From the NCBI GenBank assembly GCA_003049435.1, contig PYSQ01000011.1:58322-122321 (forward strand): a DNA stretch of 64,000 bases, in the 5' to 3' direction. Shown here piece by piece: positions 10,501 to 22,367 of this stretch. The stretch's first letter is position 1; every line of letters starts with the position of its first letter. A program made the position numbers and the translations under genes. The notes under the pieces were generated by a model. The model saw only the letters and a program-made list of their open reading frames with translations. It was not told where the DNA came from and ran no database searches. This stretch comes from Nakataea oryzae. Lineage: Eukaryota; Ascomycota; Sordariomycetes; Magnaporthales; Magnaporthaceae.

Positions 10501-13500
10501 ATGACGGCACTTACCGACGGCGCTGCGAGTCCCCACCGCCCGCAGCTCGACCATTACCGCCAGCCCACTTCTGACTCGGCACGCCCTCGCTTTGCAGCAA
10601 CGTCCGCCCGAGCTCGTCACCGACAGGAAGGCGCGCCCGCACCATCCTCCGCGCATCTGTCTCATCACTCCAGCCGCGTGGACCCAGCTCTGGGCACGGC
10701 GACTGGCGGCTTCGGACCACCAGCCATGCCCTCGAGCACCGATCCGCGAGCCGCATCCTCGGCTGCCAACACCGCGCCGCCCACCCGCGACCCCAGCCTC
10801 GATCCCAGCCCCAACGGCGCACTCGCCACCACGCGTCCGATGCCGCCCCAAAACGGCCCCTCCAACGGTGCCGCCAACGGCCTCGCCGCCCAACAGCGCA
10901 GCCAGGATCCCGCCGGCGGCGCGTCGTCGCTACCCGCTAGGCGACCGTCCAGCGCGCCGGGCAGCAAGCACAACTCGGCCATGTCCCTCGCGCTTCGCAA
11001 CGGCGCGGGCTCGTCGGACGCCGCCGCGGCCACGCCCGAGCCTCCCTCCTCGTCCGCCGTCCAGTCGCGACCGTCGACGAGCTCCAAGCCGATGCTCGTG
11101 CGATCCAAGAGCGACTACGTCGGCAGGGGCGCCCACACGGACTCGGACGACGACCAGGATTCCCGCCCGGGCTCGAGAAGAAAAAACTCATATTCGTGGG
11201 GCGCCAGACACGGCTTCGGGGACCACTACGAGTCCGCAGACATCATATCACAGCTGGTTAACGTAAGTCGTCTATCTCGCTTTGGTGCTTCCACCACTCT
11301 GTACGCGGCGGCCTCGCCTCGCTGCTTTTCGCCTCTGCCGAAGCTGCACTTTCATGTTTCCCGAAGCAGCAGGCGCGATGGGCTGCTTGGACCTTTTGTG
11401 ACGTCGCCTACCAGCGCCCACCCCCGCGCGTGATCTTCTCCCCTCTCCTCTTCTACCCCATCTACCATCTGCGCCCGAGAAGCATGTGCTAGTGGCTGCA
11501 TCTTCGGGTCCGCCTCCAACTAGCAGCACATGAACAACATGTGTCGCAGTTTTGCCCCCTGCCGTGCTGGAAATGGCTTACACCCCCTCCCTCCCGAGCA
11601 ACCTGCTCGCGGCTCCGCACCCGACTGCCGCCCTCGCGCCCTTCCCACACTGAACCACCCCCAGGACCTTGCGCCTTGCCTTGTTGTTGGCCCGGCCGCT
11701 CGCTTGTCTGCCCCGATCACATCATGCCCATGTTGCGCCTACACATTCGCCCGAAGCGCTGCTCGCTCTTCGTTCCACGTCAATGTCCCCACCAAAGCCT
11801 TGCTGTCAACGCTCCAAACAGGGCGGCGGCGTTCGCCTCCAGATGAGCGACTTGCTGCAGCTGATAGAGCCCGACGAATCCGAGCTCCGCCTCGTCTGGG
11901 AAGAATGGCGGCTGCACGAGCCCAGGCCTAAACGTCCGGCCACATTTGCTGACTGTCTCCCCCAGAACTGGTACATGTACTTCACAGAGAAGCGTCACGA
12001 CACGACGGGCAAGCCCAAGCTGGATCCCTTCGTTATCCAGGACTGGCGCATGCGTGATCGCCTCAAGACTGTTTCGGCCGCCATTGCCGTTTGTCTCAAT
12101 ATCGGTGTCGAGCCGCCAGACCAGCTCAAGACCAACCCCGGCGCCAAGCTAGAAGCATGGCAGGATCCCACCACCCCTCCCAACGCCAAGGCGCTCGAGA
12201 ACATTGGCAAGGCGCTCCAGTCGCAGTACGAGACCCTCGCCATGCGAACTCGCTACAAGCAATATCTGGACCCGTCGATCGAGGAGACCAAGAAGTTCTG
12301 CATCTCCCTCCGCAGGAACGCCAAGGACGAGCGCGTGCTGCTGCACTACAACGGCCATGGTGTCCCCAAACCGACAGCGTCGGGCGAGATCTGGGTGTTC
12401 AACAAGAACTACACGCAGTACATACCTGTTTCTCTGTACGACCTCCAGCACTGGCTGCAGGCCCCTACGATATTCGTCTGGGACTGCTCCGAGGCCGGTA
12501 ACATCCTGAGCAACTACCATCGGTTCGTTGAGAAACATGAGGCGGAGGAGAAGGAGATGGCCGAACGAGACCACAGCTACGAGAAGACGCTCTTCAGCCC
12601 CTACATCCACCTGGCCGCGTGCGGCAAGAAGGAGAACCTGCCGACAAATCCCCTGCTGCCGGCCGACCTTTTTACATGCTGCCTCACTACCCCCATCGAG
12701 ATGGCGCTGTGGTTCTTCGTTCTGCAGAACCCGCTCAAGACCAACCTCACGCCCGAACGAGCAAAGAAGCTCCCGGGCCGCCTGCAAGAGAGGCGCACTC
12801 CCCTGGGTGAGCTGAACTGGATCTTTACGGCCATCACAGACACCATCGCGTGGACCACGCTTCCTCGCCATCTTTTCCGAAAGTTCTTCAGGCAGGACCT
12901 GATGGTGGCAGCCCTGTTTCGAAACTTCCTGCTTGCGCAGAGGGTCATGTCGGTCTATGGCTGCCACCCAGAGTCGTTTCCGGAGCTGCCGGACACGAGA
13001 CAGCACCCGCTGTGGCAGAGCTGGGATCTCGCTGTCGACCAGGCCCTCGCCCAGCTGCCCATGCTCGAGCGCAAGGAGGCGGAGGGCATCGACTACGAAT
13101 ACCAGAACTCCACCTTCTTCACCGAGCAACTGACAGCCTTTGACGTCTACCTGACCCGCGGGGACGCACTGCTTCAGAGGCCGCCGGACCAGCTCCCAGT
13201 CGTGCTGCAGGTGCTGCTCAGCCAGCAGCACAGAGTTCGGGCGCTGATCTTACTCGGGCGCTTCCTGGACCTTGGTCCCTGGGCGGTGCAGCTGGCGCTC
13301 AGCATCGGCATATTTCCTTATGTGTTGAAGCTGCTGCAGTCCGCGGCGACTGAGCTGAAGCCCGTCATGGTCTTTATCTGGACGCGTGTGCTCGCCGTCG
13401 ACCTCTCTTGCCAGCAGGATCTTATCAAGGACAGTGGCTACAATTACTTCTCCCAGATCCTGAGGCCGAATGAGGGCCTGCCCGTCGCCAACAGCGACGA

Positions 13501-15864
13501 GCACAAAGCGATGTGCGCCTTTATCCTTGCCATGCTGTGCAAGAACTACAAGCCCGGCCAGACGGTTTGTAACCAAACCGACATCATGAGTTCTTGTCTA
13601 TTCCACCTGGCAAACGAGGAGAACCCGCTCCTGAGGCAGTGGTCCTGTCTGTGCATCAGCCAGCTGTGGAACGACCTACCCGAGGCCAAGTGGAGGGGCA
13701 TACGTGAGAATGCGCCCGCAAGACTCTCGGTCCTTACCAAAGACTCTTGCTGCGAGGTACGCGCGGCTGTTCTTCACGCAATGACTACTTTTATCGGCAT
13801 TCCAGACTTGACGGACGAGGTCGCACGCATCGAGGAATCGATCGCGTGGACTGTGCTCGATATGGCAAACGACGGCAGCCCGATGGTGCGCAAGGAGCTG
13901 CTGGTGTTTTTCTCCCACTTTGTGCTCCGGTACGAATCCAAGTTTCTCGTGGCCGCCTACGAGCATCTGTTGGAGGAAAAGGCGTATCTGACGCACCCTC
14001 CCCGCGACGACGGGCGCGACCACAAGATGGGACTCCACTATGCAACGACGGAAGACCGGAACAATGACGGCACCATCAAGGCGACGGCGCACGGGCTTTC
14101 TCACAACACCATCATCGCGGCCTGCTGGAAGCATATAATGATTTTCAACGTCGACCCACATCCCGAGGTGCAGAGTCACGCAACGACCATCGTGGACTAC
14201 GTCCACTACACCCTGCTGCAGTCCCCAGTCGGGGCGCAGGCGCAGGTATTGATGGACGATATTCAGAGACGGGCAAGGCGTCAGACCACACGGGTGCAGG
14301 CCTCGTCGAGCCAGCGCAGCAGCCTCATCAATGATGGATCCATGACTCCAGTCCAGTCCCCTGGCCTCCTGCGTCGTACAGTCAGCACCCTGTTCTCGCC
14401 CTTTTTCAGTGTTGAGGGTGCACCCACGATCGTCGGACCCGAAACGTCGTCGGGCCTCCAGCGATCGCCGTCTTCGAAGAGCAGGAGGGGGCGCGAGTCG
14501 CATATGCCCATGTCTCCGGAGCAGGACGACCAGGACGCTACGCGGGCCAAGTACAACGTCGCTGAGGAGCCCGTGTCGGCAGGCTTCGAGGAGCGTGACT
14601 TCACAGACATTGCGGGACTGCCCATAGAGAGCACGTTTCTCTCCTGGTCCATCGAGTACTTCCTCGAGCCGCAGATGAAGTTCACCGAGGCCGAAGAGCC
14701 TGGCAGCACCGAGTATAACGAGCGGTTGTGGCGACGGTCGAGGAACGAGGGCATTCTCAGAGAGACTCAGCCGCAGAAGTCGCACGCAGGCAGCCACAGG
14801 TGGAACAACCAGCTCGGTATCATGAACACGCAGTCACAACCGGCGAAGCTGGCTTTCCATCAGTACGAGGATCACCTTGCGGTGGCGGACGACGGCAACA
14901 CGATCCAGATCTGGGACTGGAGGAAGCAAGGCAGGCTGTGTCGCTTCTCGAACGGGAACCCGGAGGGCTCCAAGGTTAGCGACATGAAGTTCATCAACGA
15001 GGACGATCAGGCATTCCTCATGACGGGATCTTCAGACGGCGTGGTGCGTATCTACCGCAACTACGACAGCCACGAACGGATCGAGCTTGCGTCGGCATGG
15101 CGGGCGCTCACGGACATGGTCCCCAGCAACGTCAACTCTGGCATGGTGTTTGACTGGCAGCAGGTCAGCGGCACCGTGCTGGTGGCGGGCGACGTGCGCG
15201 TGATCCGCGTCTGGAACGCTGCGCAGGAGGCGTGCGTGACGGACATTCCGGCACGGTCGGGCTCGTGCGTGACGTCGCTGACGTCGGACCAGATGACGGG
15301 CAACATCTTCGTTGCCGGTTTCGGGGACGGCGCCGTGCGGGTGTTTGACACACGCCAGCGACCCCAGGATTCCATGGTGCGCAAATGGAAGGACGAGCGG
15401 GACCGTGTCTGGATCAAGAGCGTAGCCATGCAGCGCGGCGGGCAGCGCGAGCTCATGTCGGCCAGCCGCAACGGCAGGGTCAAGCTGTGGGACATCAGGG
15501 CTGATGAGCCGCTGCACGTGTTCCAGACCACGACCGACACGCTGAGGACGGCGAGCATGCACGAGCATCTGCCTGTTTTCTCTGTGTAAGTTTTTTTTTC
15601 CTGCCCGTTACTCACAGTCCTCAGTCCACTAATCGTTATCTTGTATTCTTCAGGGGCACATCTGCTCACGTGGTCAAGGTCTTCAACCTTGACGGCAAGG
15701 AGCTCTCGCGCGTCGAGCCGTACTCGAGCTTCCTGCAGAACAAGGGCCTGCCCATCTCGGCGACGGCCTTCCACCCGCATCGGATGGTTCTTGGATGCGC
15801 TGCTCGGGGTGACCACCACGTCAACCTCTTCCGCTGCTCCAACGCCGAGCGAGCCACCGAGTGA
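10501..15864 (+). CDS. KOG1: TORC1 subunit Kog1/Raptor
   Basis: Exons 10501-11262, 11966-15585 and 15654-15864 give 1,530 aa. The first intron is 703 nt; its acceptor at 11964-11965 joins Q-L-V-N to N-W-Y-M-Y-F, the junction expected for fungal Raptor. The second intron is 68 nt. The first 230 residues are low-complexity Ser/Pro/Ala. The Raptor N-terminal caspase-like domain follows (about 270-430), with H-Y-N-G-H-G-V-P and W-D-C-S-E-A-G. Next come HEAT-type helices (about 540-900), a Ser-rich linker, and C-terminal WD repeats from about residue 1200 (I-Q-I-W-D-W, V-R-I-Y-R-N, I-R-V-W-N, V-K-L-W-D-I). Raptor presents substrates to TOR kinase in nutrient signalling. An in-frame ATG at 10726 is an alternative start that would shorten only the disordered N-terminus. 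Confidence 0.95.
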
Positions 15865-16741
15865 AGAAAGCAGCACCCATTGCGCGAATGAGCGACGCAT
15901 GTGTATGAGGTATTTGTGTGCGGTCTGACGAGGGATTTCTTTCGGTTGGTTGGACGAGGTCCACGCAAGCGTAATGATTGCTTGATTACGGCTCCTTCCT
16001 TGTCTTTGGTACTTTCTTCTTGTGTCTTATTTCACCAGGTTGATTCACGAGGGAGGAGGGGACAGAGAAGGGCCTTTTCCTTCTGTCTTGACGCGGCGCA
16101 GTGCATGAAAGGGTTCATAGCGGCGTGCTTTTTACGATTCCTTTGATCTGCGGTAGATTCCAACAGGGCCAGTCGGCTAGGCTGCCTGGCTACTTAATAC
16201 TATAATGGCACAAGAAGCGTTTCCTGAGCTTGGATTCGCTTGCGAGACGAGGTGCCAGGAGTCACTTGCAACCAAAGGCGGCGTGGGCGGGAGGCAGTCT
16301 GGGCGGGTGTTCCTGGAGCCAATCTGAGCCGGCCCGGACCGACCGAAATCCAATGTCTGCCTACACAGATGGACTAGGCTAGAACACGGCTGCCTGGCCC
16401 AATGCAGGATCAGTAGCATGAACATCTCCTGCGCGACGGTTCCCCTTGTTCTCTCCAGCGCCCGGATTAGTCATGCGCCAGTTGCTCTGGTGTGACGCAA
16501 CTGGGTTTGACATGCGTCGAAGCACAGTCACCCCACCAAAGAAAACAACCCCACCATCAAAAGACTGCGATCCCGCACCACTCAGCGCAAACCGCAGAGG
16601 GTGAGTGTGTTGTTTCCCCAAAGCTTGCCACGCGACTGGGAGGCACTGACAGCGTCACTGACTGAGCCTAGTCTTTTCAGTAAAAAAAAAATCCTTGCTG
16701 GAACCAGAAAGGAGCACACCACACACATACATACGACGACC
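15865..16741. other. Intergenic region between KOG1 and the aspartyl-tRNA synthetase gene
   Basis: This tandem spacer should hold the KOG1 3' UTR and the promoter of the downstream gene. It has an A-run near 16681 shortly before the ATG. No gene is visible. Confidence 0.55.
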
Positions 16742-18587
16742 ATGTCCGAAGCACAAGCTGCCGAGTCGAAGCCGGCCGAAACCCCAGCGGCGGCTGCTGC
16801 CGCCGAGGGCGGCGAGGGTGCCGACGGGCCCTCCAAGAAGGCGCTCAAGAAGGCGGCGGCGGCAGCCAAAAAGGCAGAGCTGAAGGCGCAAAAGGCGGCC
16901 GAGGTGGCGCTGCGCCAGGCGGCGGCGGGCGGCGGCGCGGCGAGCGGCGAGGACCTCGCCAAGGACAACTACGGCCCGTCGGCCCCGACCTCCCCCCTGT
17001 CGAGCCCCGAGATCTCGCTGCCGACGCTGGGCGAGGCCGACGTGGGCAAGACGGTGCACCTGTTTGCCTTTCTGCAGAACTCGCGCATGCAGGGCGCCAA
17101 GATGTGCTTCGTCGAGCTGCGCGAGAGGGGCACGTGGGCGATCCAGGGCATCGTGGCGGCTTCCGCCGAGGGCAAGCCCGTCAGCAGGCCCATGGTCAAG
17201 TGGGTCGGGTCGCTGTCGGTCGAGGCGTGGGTGCTGGTCGAGGCCGAGGTCAAGAAGGCGCCCGAGCCCGTCAAGAGCGTGCGCGTCAGCGGGTACGAGC
17301 TGCACATCTCGCGCTTCTTCTGCATCAGCCAGGCGCCGCAGATGCTGGGCCTGACGCTGACGGCGGCCAACAACCACTTCTCCAACGAGGAGGCGGCGGC
17401 CGCGGGCGGCGAGGAGGATGCGGGCGCCGCGACCGTCACGGCCAGCCTCAACACGCACCTCGACTACTTTGTCATCAGCAAGCGGTCGGCGGTGCGCAGC
17501 GCCATCGCCGACGTGCGCGAGACGACAAAGGACCTGTTCCGGTCGTACCTACGCGGCAAGGGCTTCCACGAGTTCGAGAGCCCGTGCATCATCGAGGCCG
17601 CCAGCGAGGGCGGCGCCAACGTCTTCTCGGCCGAGTACTTTGGCAAAAAGGTCTACCTGGCGCAGTCGCCCCAGTTCTACAAGCAGTACGAGATCGCAGG
17701 CGGCAGGCAGCGCGTCTTTTGCGTCGGTCCCGTCTTCAGGGCCGAGAACTCCAACACGCCTCGCCACATGACTGAGGTTGGTTTTTTTTTTCCCTCTTTC
17801 TCCTCGCCAGACTGTGAACCACTGAGGATTTGGCACTAACTCTCCGCCCCAGTTCACCGGGCTTGATATGGAAATGGTCATCAAGTGGCACTACCACGAA
17901 GTGCGCGACACGCTGGAGGAGGTGCTGCTGCACATCTTCCGCGAGCTCAAGAAGCAGTGCGCCGAGCAGATCGAGACGGTCCGGGCCGTCTTCCCCGCCG
18001 AGGATTTTGCCTTGCCCGAGCCCGGCAAGGAGGTGCGGCTGACGTTCGCCGAGGGCCAGAAGCTGCTGCGCGAGGAGGGGCCCGAGGAGTTCCGCAACGT
18101 GCGCGACGACGAGGACATGTCGACCCCTCAGGAGAAGGCGCTGGGCGAGATCATACGGCGCAAGTTCGGCACCGACTTTTACGTGCTCGACAAGTTCCCC
18201 GAGTCGGCCCGGCCCTTTTACACGATGGAGGACCCGGCCGACGACTCGGTCACCAACGCCTACGACTTTTTTATGCGCGGGCAGGAGATCATGTCGGGCG
18301 GCCAGCGTATCCACGACCCGGAGCTGCTGGAGAAGCGCATGCGGCGCAAGGGGCTCGACCCCAAGTCCAAGGGCCTGCAGGGATACGTCAACACCTTCAG
18401 GCAGGCGGGCGTGCCGCCCCACGGCGGCGGCGGCATTGGCCTCGACCGTGTGGTGCAGTTCTTCCTCAACCTCAACAACGTCCAGTACTCGGCCTTTTAC
18501 CCGCGCACGCCGGCGCGCGTCCGCGACGGGCCGCCCGAAGAGGGCACGGAGGAGGCTGCCGAGACGGCACCTGCTGCTTCGTCGTAG
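16742..18587 (+). CDS. DPS1: Aspartyl-tRNA synthetase, cytosolic type (divergent)
   Basis: Exons 16742-17776 and 17853-18587 (76-nt intron, phase 0) give 589 aa. The enzyme charges tRNA-Asp in the cytosol. The N-terminus is Ala/Lys-rich (K-K-A-L-K-K-A about residue 35 onward), like the basic RNA-binding extension of fungal AspRS. An OB-fold follows. Class II motifs are clear: S-E-G-G-A-N-V-F and A-Q-S-P-Q-F-Y-K-Q before motif 2, F-R-A-E-N-S-N-T-P-R-H-M-T-E across the intron into F-T-G-L-D-M-E-M, and motif 3 G-G-G-G-I-G-L-D-R. The segment after motif 3 (N-L-N-N-V-Q-Y-S-A-F-Y-P-R-T-P) departs from the usual N-I-R-x-x-S-L-F-P-R-D-P, and motif 3 has D where yeast has E. It could be a second, specialised copy. 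An AATAAA lies at 18713-18718. Confidence 0.9.
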
Positions 18588-19173
18588 GGGAGTTGAGGGT
18601 ATGTCAGCTAGGCAGATGCTGTGGATGGAAACGCCGACAGGCGGGCTGCAAATGACGATAAAGGCATGCGAATGTAAGAAAAGGGAAAGGAATGCCACAA
18701 GGCTAAAAACTAAATAAAGAAAAGGAGGGAGGGTGTTTTAAGAAAAGAAAAGAAAAGATGGAAGAAACTCAAAAAGAGCAATAATTAAAAATCTGCAACC
18801 ACTCATGAATCCTCCTTGCCGTCTACTATCAAAGATGCCATGAAAGCCCGAAGCCGCCAGTTCAGCCAAAGACGGCATCCCTCCTGTCAAAGTCGTCGTC
18901 AAAGGATGCAGCAAGATGCAGGTTGAGCAAGCTCGGGCCCTGACCCCTGACCGATGGCCCAGTGAATGGGTCAGCCGGCCCCACCTGCACCCCTGGAGTC
19001 ACAGGCGACTGAGCCTGCCGCGACTGCGGCCGACGTTGGATTTGAACTGAATTTTGACCTGCGGCCTCGACCTCGACATAAAGACGGCGGCAACAGCTTG
19101 TTTGCCAGCCATCGCCCGCAGCACAGGACCCGGGCAAGGGGCACCCAGACTGGCGGCGCACCCGACACTTGCA
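18588..19173. other. Intergenic region between AspRS and Gemin2-like genes
   Basis: This tandem spacer is A-rich in its first 200 bases (AATAAA at 18713, AAAAGA repeats near 18740-18760), which fits the 3' UTR of the synthetase gene. The remainder is the promoter of the next gene. No coding sequence is recognised. Confidence 0.55.
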
Positions 19174-21012
19174 ATGGAGAGCCTTAAGAGGAGCCGCAGC
19201 CCTGGCGCCGATTACAGCCCGCGGCCAGGCCCAACAAAGAAGCAGCGGCCGACGCGCACTGCCGCCGACGCCAGCCAGCCCGAGGTGGACCTGACCTACG
19301 GCCAGCGCTACGTCTTTTCGAACCTCGAGAGGCCGACAGCGCCTCCTAGCGACGACGACTACGAGGTCGAGGACGAGGGGGACGCCCTTGCCTACCTCAG
19401 ATCAGTCCGGTTAGTCGACCCTCCTTGTGCAACTTTTTTTCTTCTTTTTTTTTTTCTTTTTCTTTCCACCCCCTCCCTCCTGCAGCTGGTTTCAACCCGA
19501 TAAAACGCTTGAAAACAAACCTTTTGCTAAAAGAAAGCCCGCCACCTCCAACCCCGCCAGACCCCGATTGCTAATATGGTAAGTAACCTGGCTTGACACA
19601 GAACTGAGGCAAGCGGCATCCCGCACATCCTCGTCGCCGCCAAGGCAGGCCCGGAGTTGCCGCCGAGCGTTTCGCAAGACGCCGGCGGTCTCAACTACGA
19701 CGACGACGCCGACGATGAAAACGGCTCCTGCGACCGATCCATCTACACCAGCGGCGTGGGCGACTTCCGCGGCTACTACCACGACGGCGCCTACACGGCC
19801 GTCCCCGACGCCAATCTACCTCCGGGCGTCGACACAGATGGCGATGGCGTGTCTGGCGCATCGCCGTCCGAGGACGACATCCGCCAGGAGCAGGCGCGCC
19901 GGGCCTTCTACACGGCAATAATAAGCCGCTTCGAGGCGCTGCGGGCCGTTATGCGCGCCGAGCCTCCCGACGACGCACTGCTCGCGCTCGACACCACGAC
20001 GCACGGATTCGAGGTCGGGCACTTCACGTCGAGCAAGCAGGGCCAGCGGGCGTTTGCGCACTGGCGGTCGCGCATCCAGACGACGGACCCGCACCCCGTG
20101 CAGGTCGCCGCCATGGACCGGGCCGGGGCGCTCCGCCTAGTGCGTGTGCTGCTGTGCGGCGGCTTCCTGAAGCGCGGCCGCGAGCTGACGGAGCGCACTT
20201 CGCGCTGGGTCTGGGCGCTGCTGGCCCGCCTTCCCGACGCCGGGGAGCTGGGCTACGCCGAGGTCGGGGTGGTGAGGGACCTGGGCAAGCGCGCGGTGCT
20301 CATGATGGCCAGCCTGGCCCACATGTCTGCACTCCGGGAGGCGGTTGAGCTGGACGAGAGCGGGGATGAGGACGAGGACGAGGATGGCGATGGAGGTGGC
20401 AGGAGGCGAACGCAAGAGGACAGGGGTGAGGTTGTTATCGACGACGACGACGCCTACTCGCTGCCTTCTGATGTCGAGGACTCTCGCGAAAAGAACGGCG
20501 TAGAGTCTACGGAGAAGGGAGGCGCTGCTGCCCCCGACGACGCCCCATCCGAGCCGCCCGCCGCCGATGACGGCCAGAACGGTGAGCTCGAGGACGGCGA
20601 AGTTGCCGAAGAGCTCGGTGCCGCTGGTCCAGAGGACAAGAACGGCGAGAATGACGACCAGTCCATGGACCTCGAGGACGGCGAGGTCGACGACGATGAG
20701 CCCATGGACCTGGAGGACGGTGAGGTCGACGAAGGCCAGGCCACCCCACCGCCCGGCAAGGCCGCTGTCGAGACGGACCTGGAGGCGGTCAGGAGACGGC
20801 TTCTCTCGCGGCTGGATGAGCGCGAGGACGACGAGACCCCCATCAACCTCGAGCCGGAGCTCGGGCCGTCGCCCCAGGAGCTGGAGGAGGAGAGGGTGCT
20901 GCGCGCGCGCATGAACATGCGCGCGACGCTCAGCATGATCCTTACTGTGGCGGGGGAGTTCTACGGCCAGCGGGACCTCCTTGAGTTCAGGGATCCGTTC
21001 CGGGGTCTGTGA
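19174..21012 (+). CDS. Gemin2/Brr1 (SIP1) family snRNP assembly protein
   Basis: Exons 19174-19409 and 19602-21012 (192-nt intron; junction L-R-S-V-R then T-E-A-S-G-I-P-H-I-L-V-A) give 548 aa. Family hallmarks are the Y-L-R-S-V-R...E-A-x-x-I-P-x-I-L-V segment near residue 75 and a helical core including R-W-V-W-A-L-L-A-R-L-P-D and V-R-D-L-G-K-R-A. Gemin2 binds SMN and cradles Sm proteins during spliceosomal snRNP assembly; Brr1 is the yeast counterpart. Unusual features are a long acidic insert (about residues 260-460) and three L-E-D-G-E-V repeats. A 23-nt GT...AG stretch just before the acceptor is too short to be a separate intron. The match is by motif only, so assignment is good but not absolute. 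Confidence 0.8.
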
Positions 21013-22367
21013 AGACAAGACGGCGCCACTGGAAGCGAGCCACCCCGGCCCGCTCCTTGTCTTTTTTCCGTTTGCTTGACAAGACTGTACATCACGACAC
21101 AGCTGCGTTTGCTGCCACATAATACCCCGAGATTGTCAGAATTGGAGCACACTGAGCATCGTGACCTTGTCCCTTCCCTTGGTCGTCTAGTTAATATTAA
21201 TAGGGTTGGTTGACCCCGCAGTTCAAAGTCAAGGCTTGAGTGTCGAATGCTGCTGAAGGTCACGGATAGATTGCAGTGTCGTCCCATGTTGCCCGCCGCT
21301 AGCTTGGTTCCCATGCTCTGTGCCGGCCGCAAAGGCCTGCCAGCAAAGGGCGATCTGGGATGCCCGGGTAGTGGTGACGATGAGAACCAGCAGTGGGCAA
21401 AACAGACAGCGGTGTTTTTTTGTAATAAAAGAAAAGACAGGATGAGTGCATAACGTTCACGGACGCTTGGATGCTCACCGGCCGTCCTCAAACGTGCAGC
21501 TAAATTTAACTGCCCCCGGCCGGCATTTGGACGAAGCACAGGCAGCTTGGCAAAAGCGAGAGCCTCTTTACGCGAGGGCCTCGCGTCGCGCATCCGTCAG
21601 GGTTTCAGGGGTCTTTTTTGGCGCGCGTTGGCCCGCCAGGGTCTGCTCCACAAAAAACGACGCGCGCGGCAAATGGCGGGCGGACAATTTCAACGCTCCC
21701 ACCCCAGCCTCCCTCCTTTCTTTTCTCCAGGTTTCCTGCTGCTCGTGCATCATCATCTCCTCCCCTTCCCCAGTCCCCAGCCTCATTCCGTCATCTGCAC
21801 CCAAGCCAAAGCAGCCCTACCGGAAACCCTCAGCAACGTTCCAAGCAGGGTCTGCACGGACAAGACCTTTGCACACCCCTCATTTTCGCTTCGGGGATTT
21901 TTTTTTTCGCATCGCATCGTCTTTCATCTTGAATCGCCTGATCGGCTTCAGCACGTGCCGCCGTCGTGACCTGCTTGCCTTTGTTCCCAGTCTCAGGGAT
22001 CACGGACCACGAAACACAGTGCTGGCAAAAGGGGCCTGGGCGCTTCAACCCCTCGCTGCGAAGTGCGTGAATCGTTTGCGAGGAAAGCGAGTGCATTCTC
22101 TTTGCCAGCCGTTTTTAGGAGCATTCCCCATTGTTCGAGTCTGCGCCCGATCAGTCTTGACTCTGGGCATCGCAACTGTTAAAGTAGAGCCGGGGGGCGT
22201 CAACGTCACTCGTTGCTTGGGGCGCCCCTCAACCTTGGAACTTTCTTGCCATCCAACCAAGTTGCCCGCACGCAGCCGGCACAAGCAACTCAACAAAAAA
22301 AAACGGCCTAAAAATCACCCCGACCGATCCACGACAGCCAGTCCCAAGACAGCAGAGCAAAAACACC
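21013..22367 (+). other. Upstream region of the Spd1/Dif1-like gene
   Basis: The 1.35 kb between two genes in the same direction contains several T-rich and C-rich blocks (21720-21790, 21895-21910) and two E2F/MBF-type sequences near 21617 and 21666. Open frames here (21446-22699, for example) overlap the downstream gene in another frame and show no domain. Confidence 0.5.
21617..21673. promoter_or_regulatory. Paired E2F/MBF-type site candidates
   Basis: TTTGGCGC at 21617-21624 and its reverse-type match GCGGCAAA at 21666-21673 both fit the TTTSSCGC consensus, in opposite orientation about 50 bp apart. They lie about 700 bp upstream of a gene whose family regulates dNTP synthesis, where G1/S control would make sense. 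Short GC-rich motifs occur often by chance in such DNA. Confidence 0.3.

Noticed and set aside
11843..11965. KOG1 exon 2 starting at the ATG at 11843 with acceptor just before it
   Set aside because: It would insert 41 residues between Q-L-V-N and N-W-Y-M-Y-F, a junction that is contiguous in the fungal Raptors I recall. Kept only as an isoform hypothesis.
19555..19601. Micro-exon ending ATATG before a second intron in the Gemin2-like gene
   Set aside because: The implied second intron would be only 23 nt. One 192-nt intron gives the expected protein junction.
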